A stretch of 64,000 nt of DNA from Tolypothrix sp. PCC 7712 (GTDB lineage Bacteria > Cyanobacteriota > Cyanobacteriia > Cyanobacteriales > Nostocaceae), in contig NZ_CP063785.1 in assembly GCF_025860405.1 (NCBI RefSeq), forward strand, positions 4,588,001 to 4,652,000. Direction: 5' to 3'. A program made the translations under genes and the position numbers. This document shows, piece after piece, positions 17,611-27,640 of this stretch; within the stretch, counting starts at the first letter, position 1, and the number at the start of each line of letters is the position of its first letter. The notes below the pieces were generated by a model. That model was not told the DNA's origin, did no database searches, and worked only from the letters and a program-made list of their open reading frames with translations.

Positions 17611-18429
17611 CTAAACCAGCACAGCCATTCCTGGATAACGCACCGGGATTTTTATTGCATTGTGAATTTGATTAGCTAATGAAGCTAAGACGCTTGTGCT
17701 GACACATCTGAGATTTTGAACGAGGTAAGGGGCGGGTTGGAGAATATCGTTACCGCGTGCGTCTAATTGGCGTACCAAAACACGGGGACGGGAAGGAATA
17801 TTGAGTTGGACTTCATCTGGTTGCAAAATATGAAGGATTTGGATGTAATCCATCACCCTTTCTGGTGTCCAAGGAGACAAGATCATGGTTTGAATAGCCA
17901 AATGTCCTGAATATTCCTGACGAAATTGCTCGATTCCTGCCACAAGGTTTGGTAGATTAATTGTCTCTACACAGCGATTGACTTGCTGCAATTGATTTGA
18001 CGAAATGGCATCTAGTTTTGCAGCGACTGTATCTGCCATGATCAAATCCCTACGCACTTGGGGATCGGATAGCAAGGTGCTATTAGTCAGAACCACAGTG
18101 GGCTTTTTGGTAATTCTTTTGACAACACCGATAATTTTCTCTAAATTCAGGGCTAGTGTTGGTTCGCCACTACCACTGAGGGTGACTGTATCTACATTAT
18201 CTAGTGATACAGTCTGCAACTCATCAACAATTTGAGATGTTGGGACAAAAATTTGGCGTTCAGTCGTCAGGGCTTCAATTTTTCCCAACTGGCAGTAGAT
18301 GCAGTGAAAGGAGCAGGTAGATTTTGAACCAATAGGATCGATGCCAAGCGATCGCCCAAATCGCCATGATTCTACTGGCCCATAGACAGAAGCACAGGAT
18401 GGATATTGTTTATATGCTGTAGCACTCAT
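17611..18429 (-). CDS. Radical-SAM protein (COG0731-like)
   Basis: A 272-residue radical-SAM enzyme with the cluster motif C-SFH-C-IY-C in STCSFHCIYCQLG (about 37-49) and the SGSGEPTL motif for SAM binding. The N-terminal VYGPVESWRFGRSLGID is typical of the COG0731 group, relatives of the wyosine tRNA enzyme. The substrate is not known for the bacterial branch. It is transcribed away from the giant kinase gene. An AAGGAGCAAG sequence lies just upstream of the ATG. Confidence 0.8.
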   Translation of the reverse strand: MSATAYKQYPSCASVYGPVESWRFGRSLGIDPIGSKSTCSFHCIYCQLGKIEALTTERQIFVPTSQIVDELQTVSLDNVDTVTLSGSGEPTLALNLEKIIGVVKRITKKPTVVLTNSTLLSDPQVRRDLIMADTVAAKLDAISSNQLQQVNRCVETINLPNLVAGIEQFRQEYSGHLAIQTMILSPWTPERVMDYIQILHILQPDEVQLNIPSRPRVLVRQLDARGNDILQPAPYLVQNLRCVSTSVLASLANQIHNAIKIPVRYPGMAVLV

Positions 18430-18633
18430 ACTTGCTCCTTCATAAAATCAAACATACACTGGTATCAAAAAACAATCTAAAAATTTGGATTTAACACAAA
18501 TTTAAATCTAGAAGTTGAGGAACTTGTGAGGTTAGCTAAAAAGGATGTACCCCTACGCTTAAGCAAGCTACGCGGAGCGTCTTTGCAGGAGAAGGTTGAA
18601 CAAAATTAATTCTTTGACTATTGGCTCTTGTAC

Positions 18634-18653
18634 AGACGCGATTAATCGCGTCT
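18634..18653. repeat. Palindrome AGACGCGATTAATCGCGTCT, copy 4
   Basis: A perfect 20-bp copy 41 bp before the start codon of the giant kinase gene. It is preceded by TTGTAC and followed by CTC-CAAC, the same flanks as copy 1, so the repeat unit is longer than the palindrome. Confidence 0.7.
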
Positions 18654-18693
18654 CTCCAACTCTTGACTCTTTGAAATCAAATAAAAAATCAAT

Positions 18694-21600
18694 ATGGCAA
18701 TTAATATTCAGGAAATCAAAATTTTGGTGGTTGAAGATCAGCCAGAAGATTTAGAATTTTTAGCAGATATTCTTTGCTGTCAAGGGTATCAAGTTAAAAG
18801 CGTCAATTCGGGAAAACTCGCAATTAGTCAGGTAAATGCTTTTCAACCTGATTTAATTCTGTTAGGTTTAATGATGCCAGAGATGGATGGATATGAACTT
18901 TGGCAATATCTATTATATGAAAAGACTACACAAAATATTCCGATAATTTTCCTGAGCTATCCAGAGGAATTCTTTAAAAAATTTAAATCCTATGAAATAG
19001 GTACTGTTGATTATATTGCTAAACCCTTACTCTTAGAAGATGTTGTCTTACGGGTCAAGAATCGACTTACTCTGGAAAACCTCAAACAGCGATTAACAGC
19101 TAAAAATCCTCATCTAATAGCAGAAAAGCATGATTTACAACACAGCAACATATATATAGATGCGATGTTGCATAGTGCTAAGGTAGGCATTTGTCTGACT
19201 GATGAAAATGGATATTTTTTAGAGGTAAATCCTACCTACTGTCAAATGTATGGATTTACCAGTGAAGAACTAATTGGTCAACAATTTACCCTACATTATG
19301 CAAATTTAACAGCTGTTGCTAAATCTAATTTAATTCAGCAATATAAAAATTTTATTGTTAATGCGACTCAGTCAGAAAAAAGAGAATTTATTATTACCCG
19401 TAAAGATGGTTCGCGCTTACCTGTAGAAATGACTCAGGTAATTGGGCAACAGGATGATGGTAAATATTTTGTAGTCACCACATTCACAGATATCAGCGAT
19501 CGCCAAGTTGCACAAGCTGCCCAAAAATCTCGCGAACGTTATTTAGAAGCTTTACTAGAAATTCGACGCAAATTATCTACTTTTGATGGCAATAAAAAAT
19601 ACTACGGCGAAATTGTCCAAATTTTGGGGATAGCCGCAAAAGTCAGTCGTGTATATATTTTTGAAAATCATCATGCAGCCGGAGGTGGTTTAGTGATGAG
19701 CCAATGTGCTGAATGGTGCGCGCCAGGAATTCAGCCGAAAAATCATAACCCTGCGCTACAAAGCGTTGCTTATGATAAGTCGTTTCCACGTTGGGCTACC
19801 TTATTATCACAAGGCGAAATGATTTCCGACATTGTGGCGGAATGTCCGGAGTTAGAACGGGAGATTTTAGCTAATCAGGGAGTTTTATCAATTCTGGTTC
19901 TCCCGATTTTTGTCAAAGGTGAGTTTTTCGGTTTCATTGGCTTTGATAACTGTGTCGCCGCTCGTTTTTGGGAAACTGCGGAAGTCTCACTTTTACAAGC
20001 CACCACTGCAGCTATTGCTGTTGCTCATGAGCGAGCGCAACTATTAGAAACAGAAAAACAAGCACGTGCAGAATTAGAAAAGCAAAATCGCCAACTCCAG
20101 CAGCAAATTCGTATCAGCGAAGCTTCGCGGAAGGCGCGCCTGTTTGCTCTTAAAGCTAGTGAAGGTAAATATCGTCACCTAGTTGAGACTTCCCAAGATA
20201 TCATTTGGTCTGTGGATATAGAAGGATTAATTACTTTTATTAATCCGGCGGTGAGAAAGTTATATGGTTACGAACCCCAAGAGATGATTGGGCGGGCGTT
20301 TACTGATTTTATTTTGCCTAGCCAAGTGACGCAGATGCAGGAAGTGTTTCTGCGTCTTCTCAATGGCGAGTCGATTTTCCAGCATGAAACTATTTGTAGT
20401 ACGAGAGATGGTAGTATTCTGTATCTGATGCTGAATGCGATCGCTCTACATAATGATGAGGGCGAAGTTGTTGGCATCACTGGTACAGCTAGTAATATTA
20501 CGCAGCGCAAACGCGCCGAACAAGCATTACAATCCAGTGCAATTAAGCTGCGTCAGCATAATTTAGTACTTACAGAACTCGCCACCAATCAGGTGCTTTA
20601 TCAAGGCGACTTAAAAGCAGCTGTGAGTCTGATTACAGAAGTAGGGGCAAAAAATATTGCGGTGGAACGAGCCAGTGTTTGGCTATATACAGAAAACGAG
20701 ACAATTTTGCAGTGCATAGATTTATTTGAGCAAAGCCAAGATCAACATAGCGAAGGATTTTCCCTCATTACCGCCGATTATCCGGCTTATTTCCAAGCTT
20801 TGCATCAAAACCAACTAATTGTAGCCCATGATGCCTGTAACGATCCGAAAACTCAAGAGTTATCTCAGTCTTACTTAACTCCTTTAAATATTACTTCCAT
20901 CCTTGATACACCCATCCGACTAGGGGGAAAAACTGTTGGTGTTTTATGCTTGGAATCTGTATTAATTGCTCATCATTGGACACAAGAAGACCAAAATTTT
21001 GCCCGTTCCTTGGGAAATTTAGTCTCTTTAGCCCTAGAAGCAAGAGAACGCCGACGCGCGGAAACCGCACGCCGCATTTCCGAAGAAAAGTTAGGTTCGG
21101 CTTTTCGCTCATCTCCTGACCCGATTAGTCTCAGTATTATTCCGGAGATGCGCTATATCGAAGTTAACGATAGCTTTTGTTCATTTTTTGGTTATTCCCA
21201 CGGTCAAGTCATTGGACATACTAACCAAGAATTGCAGATTTGGGTAAATCCAGAAGAATATGCTTATCTTCAGCAAATTTTGCGCCAAACAAAAGCAATT
21301 CGTAACCATGAAGTTGATGTCCGTACTGCTACAGGTGAAGTGAAAACTACCTTGTTCAGCGCGGAAATGATTGAAATTGATGGGCAACAGTACATACTGG
21401 GTACAGCTAAAGATATCACTGAGCGTAAACAAGCTGAAAACGAAAGCCGTTTATTGTTGTTAACTACCCAAGCGATAACTCGCGCCATTGATGTAAACAC
21501 AGCTTTAGTGGTGATTCTGCGCTTAATTTGCCAAAATATCGCCTGGGATTTTGGCGAAGCTTGGATACCGAGCGATGATGGCAAAATTTTAGAACATACT

Positions 21601-24600
21601 CTCAGTTGGTACGGTGAAGATAGCAGCTTAGAAGAATTTGGGTTAGAAAGTAAAACTATTAGCTTAAATCTGGGCGAAGATTTGCCAGGGCGAGTTTGGC
21701 AACAGAAACAGGCAGAATGGTTAGAAGATGTGTCTGGTGTCACACAGCCTGTTTTTTTGCGATCGCCACAAGCAGCTAGGGTAGGATTAAAAGCTGTGTT
21801 TGGTGTGCCAATTTTAGCTAGCAACAAAGTCCTAGCAGTTTTGGCCTTTTTTAAAAGCAGCTCGGTACAAGTTGATAAGCGGTTGCTATTGCTAGTATCT
21901 GCAGTTGCAGCCCAGTTAGGGGGATTAATTCAGCGCAAACAAGTAGAAGCAGCCCATAGAAAGAGCGAAGAACGCTTGCAATTAGCCCTAGAAGCCAGCG
22001 ATTTGGGATTGTGGGATTGGAATCTCACCAGTAACAAAATTTATCGTGACTGGCGCTGGAAGAAAATGCTGGGCTATGAAGAACATGAAATTGAAGATAA
22101 TGTCCAAGCTTTTGAACAATTAGTCCATCCCGAAGATTTACCTTTAGTTAACGCAGTTTTAGCGCAGCATTTGCAAGGTGTCAGCCCAATCTATGAAGTA
22201 GAATTTCGGATGCGCTGCTCTTCCGGTACTTGGAAGTGGATTCAAACTCGCGGGCAGATTTTTGAGCGTGATGAACAAGGTGTACCACTGCGAATGACAG
22301 GTACAAACAAAGACATCACTCAACGTAAAGCCTTAGAAAAAGAAATCGCCCTGAGAGAAGCGCGCCTCAATGCCTTTTTCTCTGGTGCGCCTGTGGGTAT
22401 GAGTATTTTAGATAATCAACTGCGGTTTGTGCAAATCAACGAATTACAGGCAGATATTAATGGATATCCGCAAACAGACCACATTGGTAAGACTATTCAG
22501 CAAATTATTCCCCATATTGCCCCTGTGGTTACTCCATATTACGAGCAGGTGCTATCAACTGGGAAACCAATTCTCAACATAGAAGTCAGCAGCCCTGCAC
22601 CCCAGCAACCAGATACGGTGCGTCACTTCTTGATTTCCTATTTTCCCATTCCCGGTGAAGACGATCGCCCTTCTGGTGTGGGTACAGTCATGGTAGAAAT
22701 TAGCGATCGCAAATATGCAGAGCAAAAATTGCGTTTAGCTAACGAACGCTTACAATATCTCCTGACTTCTAGCCCTGTGGTGATTTATAGCTGCAAAACC
22801 TCTGGGGATTTTGGCACTACTTTCATGAGTGAGAACGTGAAGAAAATGCTCGGCTATGAAGCGCGAGAATTTCTGCAAGATTCGAGTTTCTGGTTGCGTT
22901 ACGTCCACCCAGAAGATGTGGAATCTATCTTGAAAAAGTTTTCTGAGCTGTTTGAGCAGGAGTATCGGTCTTACGAATACCGCTTTTTACACGCTGATGG
23001 GACTTACCATTGGATATACGAGCAAGTACGGTTAATCCGCGATGAGGCTGGGAACCCGATTGAGTGTGTGGGTTATTTAGCAGATGTCAATGTGCGGAAG
23101 TTAGCAGAATTAGGTTTGCAAGCCAGTCAACAACGATATCAACTGTTAGCAGAAGCCTCACCAGCTTGTATTTTCCACACCGATGTTGATGGCAATATTT
23201 TATATTTTAATCAACGCTGGAGTGAAATTACTGGGCTTTCCTTAGTCGAGTCTCTGGGTAGAGCTTGGGCAAAAGCCATGCATCCAGATGATTACGAGCT
23301 TGTGTTGTCAAGTTGGGATACATCTAGGGCAAACAAAAGTCCCTATAAAATGGAACATCGGTTTCTCAGCCCTGATGGTAAAATTATCTGGGTAATTTGT
23401 CAGGCATTGCCAGAAATCGGCGAAGATGGCGAAGTTAAGGGCTACATCGGTACAGTTACAGATATTACCGAGCGCAAGCTAGCAGAAGAAGCCTTACAAG
23501 AAAGTGCGGAACGGGAAAGAGCGATCGCCCAAGTTATTCAAAGGATGCGCCAAACCTTAGATTTAGAGACGATTTTCGCCGCCACCACCCAAGAATTACG
23601 ACAAGTGCTAGACTGCGATCGCGTTGTGGTTTACCGTTTCCACCCCGATTGGACTGGTGAATTTGTCTCTGAATCGGTGGGATTTGGTTGGTCTTCGCTC
23701 TTAGAAGCACAAAAAAATGACCCCTATCTTACCGAAGGTGCTTTAGCAGAAGGGCGTTGTATTTGGACAATGTTGGATAGTCTACAGCAGGTGCGAGATT
23801 CAGATCTGAACACTATCCCAGAGATTGAGTATACCCAAGTTGCCAATTTTCGCTATGTTGCAGACATTGACAAAGTCAAATTTCAACCCAATTACATCAA
23901 CTTTTTAAAGCGCCTGCAAGCTAAAGCTTATATTACTGTGCCTATTTTATGTGGCAATGAAGTGTGGGGATTATTAGCTAGTTACCAAAATTCTGTCCCC
24001 CGTCAATGGAAAACAGAAGAAATAAACATTGTTGTCCAAATTGGTAATCAGCTAGGAGTTGCTTTACAGCAAGCGCAATTACTAGCCCAAACTCAAAGTC
24101 AGTCACAAGCATTACAAGCAGCTGCGATCGCAGCTGATGCGGCTAATCGGGCTAAAAGTGAATTTCTGGCGAATATGAGTCATGAATTGCGAACACCACT
24201 CAACGCGATTCTTGGTTTCACCCAAATCATGACCCGCGAAAATACCTTATCCAGCGAACATCAGCAACACTTAGCAATTATTAATCGTGCTGGTGAGCAT
24301 CTATTAAATTTAATTAATGACATTTTAGAAATGTCGAAAATTGAAGCTGGTAGAACGACTTTGAATGTCACTAGCTTTGATTTAATTCATTTATTAAAAA
24401 GCTTGGAAGATATGTTACATTTCCGGGCTGCTGCTAAGAACTTACAGTTGCTATTTGAATATGCTGATGATATTCCTCAATATGTGCAAACTGATGAAAG
24501 TAAATTACTGCAAGTTCTGCTCAATCTTTTAGGGAATGCTATCAAGTTTACTCATCAAGGTAGCGTCATACTGCGAGTAACATCGCAGCAGCAAGAGCAA

Positions 24601-25584
24601 AATTCAGACCATGTTACCCAAATTGTATTTGAAGTTCAAGATACTGGCCCCGGTATTGCACCCCAAGAAATTGATTTATTATTTGAAGCCTTTGGACAAA
24701 CTGAAACTGGTAGAAAATCGCAACAGGGAACAGGACTCGGTTTAGCCATTAGCCGCAAATATGTACAATTAATGGGTGGAGATATTAGCGTTAGTAGCAC
24801 TTTAGGCGAAGGAAGTAAATTTACTTTTGATATTCAAATTAACCTCGCTTCAGCTAGCGACATTCATCTCCAACCAACTAAATCCCCTGTTATTGGTTTA
24901 GCACCTCATCAAGAACAATATCGCATCTTAGTAGTTGATGATGCTAGAGAAAGTCGTTTATTGATAGTTGAGCTATTAACATTTATCGGTTTTGAGGTGC
25001 AAGAAGCTACTAACGGCAAAGAAGCGATCGCGCAATGGCAAGAGTTGCAACCACACCTAATTTTTATGGATATGCGGATGCCGATTATGGATGGCTACGA
25101 AGCCACAAAATTTATTAAAGCTTCCGAAAGCAAACTTTCTATACCTCAGCGTCGCACGATCATTATTGCCTTAACTGCCAATGCTTTTGAAGAACAACGC
25201 GGCGCTATGATTAAAGCTGGTTGTGATGACTTAATTAATAAACCCTTCCGCGAAGAAATTTTACTAGAAAAGCTGAGTACTTATTTAGGAGTCAAATATC
25301 TTTACCAGCAAGACAGCAATCAATTAGTCAAGGCGAAGCTTAATAAAAAAGAACAAATTCTCACTTCTACCGAATTACTACCTTTGTTATCGCAAATGTC
25401 ACCGGAATGGCTCACCCAGCTCTACCATGCTGCGGCTCAGTGCAGTGATGGCATGATTTTAGACTTACTGGATCAGATTCCCACAGAAAATCCTGTTTTA
25501 AAAACCTTTTTAACTGATTTAGCAGATAACTTTCAATTTGAAAAAATTATGGAACTCGCAGAGCAACCAGATATTTTTTCATGA
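18694..25584 (+). CDS. Giant multi-PAS/GAF hybrid histidine kinase
   Basis: A 2296-residue cytoplasmic sensor kinase with no membrane segment. Order (approximate residues): receiver 8-122; PAS 150-270; GAF 285-440; PAS 475-600; GAF 605-760; PAS 775-900; GAF 905-1070; four PAS/PAC units 1090-1600; phytochrome-type GAF 1610-1800 (VVVYRFHPDWTGEFV); HisKA with phosphoacceptor H1830 (SHELRTPLN); ATPase about 1935-2050 with DTGPGIA; receiver 2085-2205 with phosphoacceptor D2126. The first receiver has G58 where the phosphorylated Asp should be. No Cys-type bilin attachment was seen in the GAF domains, but I did not rule it out. No dedicated response regulator is adjacent. The signal is unknown. Confidence 0.92.
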   Translation: MAINIQEIKILVVEDQPEDLEFLADILCCQGYQVKSVNSGKLAISQVNAFQPDLILLGLMMPEMDGYELWQYLLYEKTTQNIPIIFLSYPEEFFKKFKSYEIGTVDYIAKPLLLEDVVLRVKNRLTLENLKQRLTAKNPHLIAEKHDLQHSNIYIDAMLHSAKVGICLTDENGYFLEVNPTYCQMYGFTSEELIGQQFTLHYANLTAVAKSNLIQQYKNFIVNATQSEKREFIITRKDGSRLPVEMTQVIGQQDDGKYFVVTTFTDISDRQVAQAAQKSRERYLEALLEIRRKLSTFDGNKKYYGEIVQILGIAAKVSRVYIFENHHAAGGGLVMSQCAEWCAPGIQPKNHNPALQSVAYDKSFPRWATLLSQGEMISDIVAECPELEREILANQGVLSILVLPIFVKGEFFGFIGFDNCVAARFWETAEVSLLQATTAAIAVAHERAQLLETEKQARAELEKQNRQLQQQIRISEASRKARLFALKASEGKYRHLVETSQDIIWSVDIEGLITFINPAVRKLYGYEPQEMIGRAFTDFILPSQVTQMQEVFLRLLNGESIFQHETICSTRDGSILYLMLNAIALHNDEGEVVGITGTASNITQRKRAEQALQSSAIKLRQHNLVLTELATNQVLYQGDLKAAVSLITEVGAKNIAVERASVWLYTENETILQCIDLFEQSQDQHSEGFSLITADYPAYFQALHQNQLIVAHDACNDPKTQELSQSYLTPLNITSILDTPIRLGGKTVGVLCLESVLIAHHWTQEDQNFARSLGNLVSLALEARERRRAETARRISEEKLGSAFRSSPDPISLSIIPEMRYIEVNDSFCSFFGYSHGQVIGHTNQELQIWVNPEEYAYLQQILRQTKAIRNHEVDVRTATGEVKTTLFSAEMIEIDGQQYILGTAKDITERKQAENESRLLLLTTQAITRAIDVNTALVVILRLICQNIAWDFGEAWIPSDDGKILEHTLSWYGEDSSLEEFGLESKTISLNLGEDLPGRVWQQKQAEWLEDVSGVTQPVFLRSPQAARVGLKAVFGVPILASNKVLAVLAFFKSSSVQVDKRLLLLVSAVAAQLGGLIQRKQVEAAHRKSEERLQLALEASDLGLWDWNLTSNKIYRDWRWKKMLGYEEHEIEDNVQAFEQLVHPEDLPLVNAVLAQHLQGVSPIYEVEFRMRCSSGTWKWIQTRGQIFERDEQGVPLRMTGTNKDITQRKALEKEIALREARLNAFFSGAPVGMSILDNQLRFVQINELQADINGYPQTDHIGKTIQQIIPHIAPVVTPYYEQVLSTGKPILNIEVSSPAPQQPDTVRHFLISYFPIPGEDDRPSGVGTVMVEISDRKYAEQKLRLANERLQYLLTSSPVVIYSCKTSGDFGTTFMSENVKKMLGYEAREFLQDSSFWLRYVHPEDVESILKKFSELFEQEYRSYEYRFLHADGTYHWIYEQVRLIRDEAGNPIECVGYLADVNVRKLAELGLQASQQRYQLLAEASPACIFHTDVDGNILYFNQRWSEITGLSLVESLGRAWAKAMHPDDYELVLSSWDTSRANKSPYKMEHRFLSPDGKIIWVICQALPEIGEDGEVKGYIGTVTDITERKLAEEALQESAERERAIAQVIQRMRQTLDLETIFAATTQELRQVLDCDRVVVYRFHPDWTGEFVSESVGFGWSSLLEAQKNDPYLTEGALAEGRCIWTMLDSLQQVRDSDLNTIPEIEYTQVANFRYVADIDKVKFQPNYINFLKRLQAKAYITVPILCGNEVWGLLASYQNSVPRQWKTEEINIVVQIGNQLGVALQQAQLLAQTQSQSQALQAAAIAADAANRAKSEFLANMSHELRTPLNAILGFTQIMTRENTLSSEHQQHLAIINRAGEHLLNLINDILEMSKIEAGRTTLNVTSFDLIHLLKSLEDMLHFRAAAKNLQLLFEYADDIPQYVQTDESKLLQVLLNLLGNAIKFTHQGSVILRVTSQQQEQNSDHVTQIVFEVQDTGPGIAPQEIDLLFEAFGQTETGRKSQQGTGLGLAISRKYVQLMGGDISVSSTLGEGSKFTFDIQINLASASDIHLQPTKSPVIGLAPHQEQYRILVVDDARESRLLIVELLTFIGFEVQEATNGKEAIAQWQELQPHLIFMDMRMPIMDGYEATKFIKASESKLSIPQRRTIIIALTANAFEEQRGAMIKAGCDDLINKPFREEILLEKLSTYLGVKYLYQQDSNQLVKAKLNKKEQILTSTELLPLLSQMSPEWLTQLYHAAAQCSDGMILDLLDQIPTENPVLKTFLTDLADNFQFEKIMELAEQPDIFS

Positions 25585-25621
25585 GATGAGGTAGATGAGG
25601 GAGCAGGGGAAGAATAAATTA

Positions 25622-25656
25622 CCAATGCCCAATGCCCAATGCCCAATGCCCCAATA
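25622..25656. repeat. Heptamer tandem repeat (CCAATGC)n
   Basis: About four to five CCAATGC units directly after the giant kinase gene. Confidence 0.8.
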
Positions 25657-25823
25657 CAATTTTTACACCCTGCCCAAGTATGAAAATCTACCCGCCTTAT
25701 TCTCTACCTAAAATTTAAAAATCCCCGAAAACTATTTATATAGGTACTATTGCCAAATTTTTATAAGCAGATATACTGAATATATAGAGACTCAAAAAAA
25801 CTCTCGCATCTACAAAAAAAGTG

Positions 25824-25857
25824 AGAAGCTAGCTACAAGATATAGCAGCTAGCTTCT
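25824..25857. terminator. Long perfect hairpin, possible terminator or processing site
   Basis: AGAAGCTAGCT and AGCTAGCTTCT form an 11-bp perfect stem around a 12-nt loop. It lies about 240 bp after the kinase gene and 170 bp before the RHH gene. No T run follows directly (AAGGGTATC), so intrinsic termination is uncertain. Confidence 0.45.
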
Positions 25858-25921
25858 AAGGGTATCTACCGTTTTTCGTCTTCAGCCGCTTACTGCTCCA
25901 GTTCTCATACTAAGTTTGTCA

Positions 25922-25963
25922 TTTTTTTTTGTCAAGCTGTCATTTAATTAAGACAAAAAAAAA
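25922..25963. promoter_or_regulatory. Inverted repeat upstream of the RHH regulator, candidate operator
   Basis: TTTTTTTTTGTC and GACAAAAAAAAA are mirrored across TTTAATTAA. The TGTC word also appears at 25940 and 25965. The cluster is 65 bp before a ribbon-helix-helix gene, and such regulators often bind repeated short half-sites in their own promoter. This is inference from position and symmetry. Confidence 0.4.
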
Positions 25964-26028
25964 TGTCTTGCATTTGTGACTTCATGAGAGAAAATAAAAG
26001 ACAAGCGTAATATTCAGGATTTCGGTAT

Positions 26029-26484
26029 ATGACTGACAGAAGGCGTTCTGATGATTACAAGCAAATCAGCGGCTATATTCCCCTAGATTTAGCGCTGGAG
26101 TTCAAGAGCATCTGCGCTCGTTTGGGTATTTCCCAAAGCGATGCGATCGAAGAGATGGCCCATGAGTGGATAGCCCAAAAAACGGGTTCTCGCTCGAACA
26201 GTTCTCGAAATGCTGCTCCCAAAACCATTGCTGATTTAGTGCGAACCAATATGACAGAACTGAAACGCTGTGGAATAAAAAACTTATCAGCGTTAGCCAA
26301 GGGTGAAGTTTTACCTACACCAGGAGACTTTGCAATTATCACATCGGCTTTAGCCATCCCGGAGGAGGAAAGAGTAAAGATTTGGGAAGAAACTTTTAAA
26401 TTGTCCGTATATCAAGATACTAGGGGTGTAAAAGTGTATAGAGATTCTGGAGGTGTCAAAGAAGATGAGTGTGAGTATTCTTAG
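26029..26484 (+). CDS. Ribbon-helix-helix DNA-binding protein, plasmid-maintenance-like
   Basis: A 151-residue protein. Residues about 10-50 (ISGYIPLDLALEFKSICAR, then GISQSDAIEEM) have the strand-helix-helix pattern of an RHH/CopG-type DNA-binding domain. Residues 70-120 are helical and resemble the later half of an XRE-type helix-turn-helix, with KNLSALAKGEVLPTPG. The C-terminal tail is short and charged. It overlaps the next gene, which points to co-expression and translational coupling. I do not recognise a named family. A plasmid or mobile origin is possible. Confidence 0.6.
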   Translation: MTDRRRSDDYKQISGYIPLDLALEFKSICARLGISQSDAIEEMAHEWIAQKTGSRSNSSRNAAPKTIADLVRTNMTELKRCGIKNLSALAKGEVLPTPGDFAIITSALAIPEEERVKIWEETFKLSVYQDTRGVKVYRDSGGVKEDECEYS

Positions 26485-27145
26485 AATCCTCAACTTACCG
26501 GGATGGAATTATAAAATGTCTTATGAAGGAGTTTCAATTGTTGCTCCTACTAAGCGTGATGCTACGCAGCTTGCTCAAAGCTACGGAGACGCTCTCAGTG
26601 AAACTGCATACAGAATTAATGGGAAAGTGCGGATTCGCTGGCGAGGTTGTAAGAACCCAATTGAATTTTTTGGGTGGATGGCGACGCAAGAACCGCCAAC
26701 ATCCGCAGAAACTGCGGAACGGATATTACAATATCAAGGTTCTGTGTTTTGTAGCCAGTTGCAAATACCGTCAGAATTGTTGTACCGCATGGTAGCTGCT
26801 GCAGAAAATGAGCGCCCTGTGAGTATCGTCAGACAAGATACTCGCAAGCAAATCATTGTTAATCAGCCAATGGCTGAGATGCTAGAGACACCACCAGAAA
26901 TTGCGACTCAGAGGGTAATGACCCAATTTTGGCTACCTGAGGATTTAGCAGAACTGGAACAAAGGTTACATAATGATCGCCAGTTCACCTGGACATATTC
27001 TGCGGGATTGAATGAGCGCGCTTGGGCGATACTCACCACTCAATTCGAGGCTTTTGAGGTTGATGGTATTTGGTATAGACAGGGAACCTGTTTATCAACG
27101 CCTCAACTTGTGCCGATTCCACCAGGGGTATTGGAACAGGCTTAA
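26465..27145 (+). CDS. PAS-like domain protein coupled to the RHH regulator
   Basis: A 226-residue soluble protein. Residues about 120-210 read as a PAS-like fold: VRQDTRKQIIVNQPMAEML, then TQFWLPEDL, then a strand pair ending in FEVDGIWYRQG. The N-terminal 110 residues are unfamiliar. The ATG at 26465 lies inside the end of the RHH gene (20-bp overlap); a GTG at 26453 is also in frame. The arrangement suggests a sensor partner for the DNA-binding protein. No output domain is seen, so it may act by protein contact. Confidence 0.55.
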   Translation: MSVSILRILNLPGWNYKMSYEGVSIVAPTKRDATQLAQSYGDALSETAYRINGKVRIRWRGCKNPIEFFGWMATQEPPTSAETAERILQYQGSVFCSQLQIPSELLYRMVAAAENERPVSIVRQDTRKQIIVNQPMAEMLETPPEIATQRVMTQFWLPEDLAELEQRLHNDRQFTWTYSAGLNERAWAILTTQFEAFEVDGIWYRQGTCLSTPQLVPIPPGVLEQA

Positions 27146-27248
27146 ATAAATAATTTGACTCCTTCAAGAATTTAAAAATCATCAGGTGCGTCCTTTCTTT
27201 TGCAATTTCAGGGTGCGCTCCTTCAAAATTTGCGATATTAAATTTTGC

Positions 27249-27289
27249 GAAAAGTTGCAAGGAGGGTTTCCCTACGTAGCAAACTTTTC
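27249..27289. repeat. Hairpin repeat GAAAAGTTGC...GCAAACTTTTC
   Basis: The arms GAAAAGTTGC and GCAAACTTTTC enclose GGAGGGTTTCCCTACG, itself partly palindromic. The nested design is like the ACAAAGTT hairpins at 1922, 13325 and 58363. The rest of the 27146-27640 gap holds no recognised gene. Confidence 0.55.
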
Positions 27290-27640
27290 AAGACGGATTT
27301 TGGAGGAAAATTTGTGAAATTAAATAATACAGAATTTAATTAATAATTCCTGCAATCATTCTCGAGTAATTGAGATTTTGGACTATTATTAGCCCTCTTA
27401 TGTCACTTGCGGAAAACAATAATCGGAGCGAAACTCTGAAACTTTGATTTGATAAAGTTTTGAGCTTTTATTTTCTAACAGAAACTAAAATTTATAGCCA
27501 AAAACTGAAAAGTAAAACTCTCAAAGGCTTTCAGGCATTGGTTTCTCCCAAAGTGACAGAACAGGGTTAGTCACATGTTTTTTTCAAAACCTCATTCCTC
27601 ATCCCAAAAGTATCTTATTTACCACTTCCAAGGGCGGAAT

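Noticed and set aside
21270..21827. 185-codon minus-strand frame
   Set aside because: Antisense shadow of the giant kinase GAF/PAS region.
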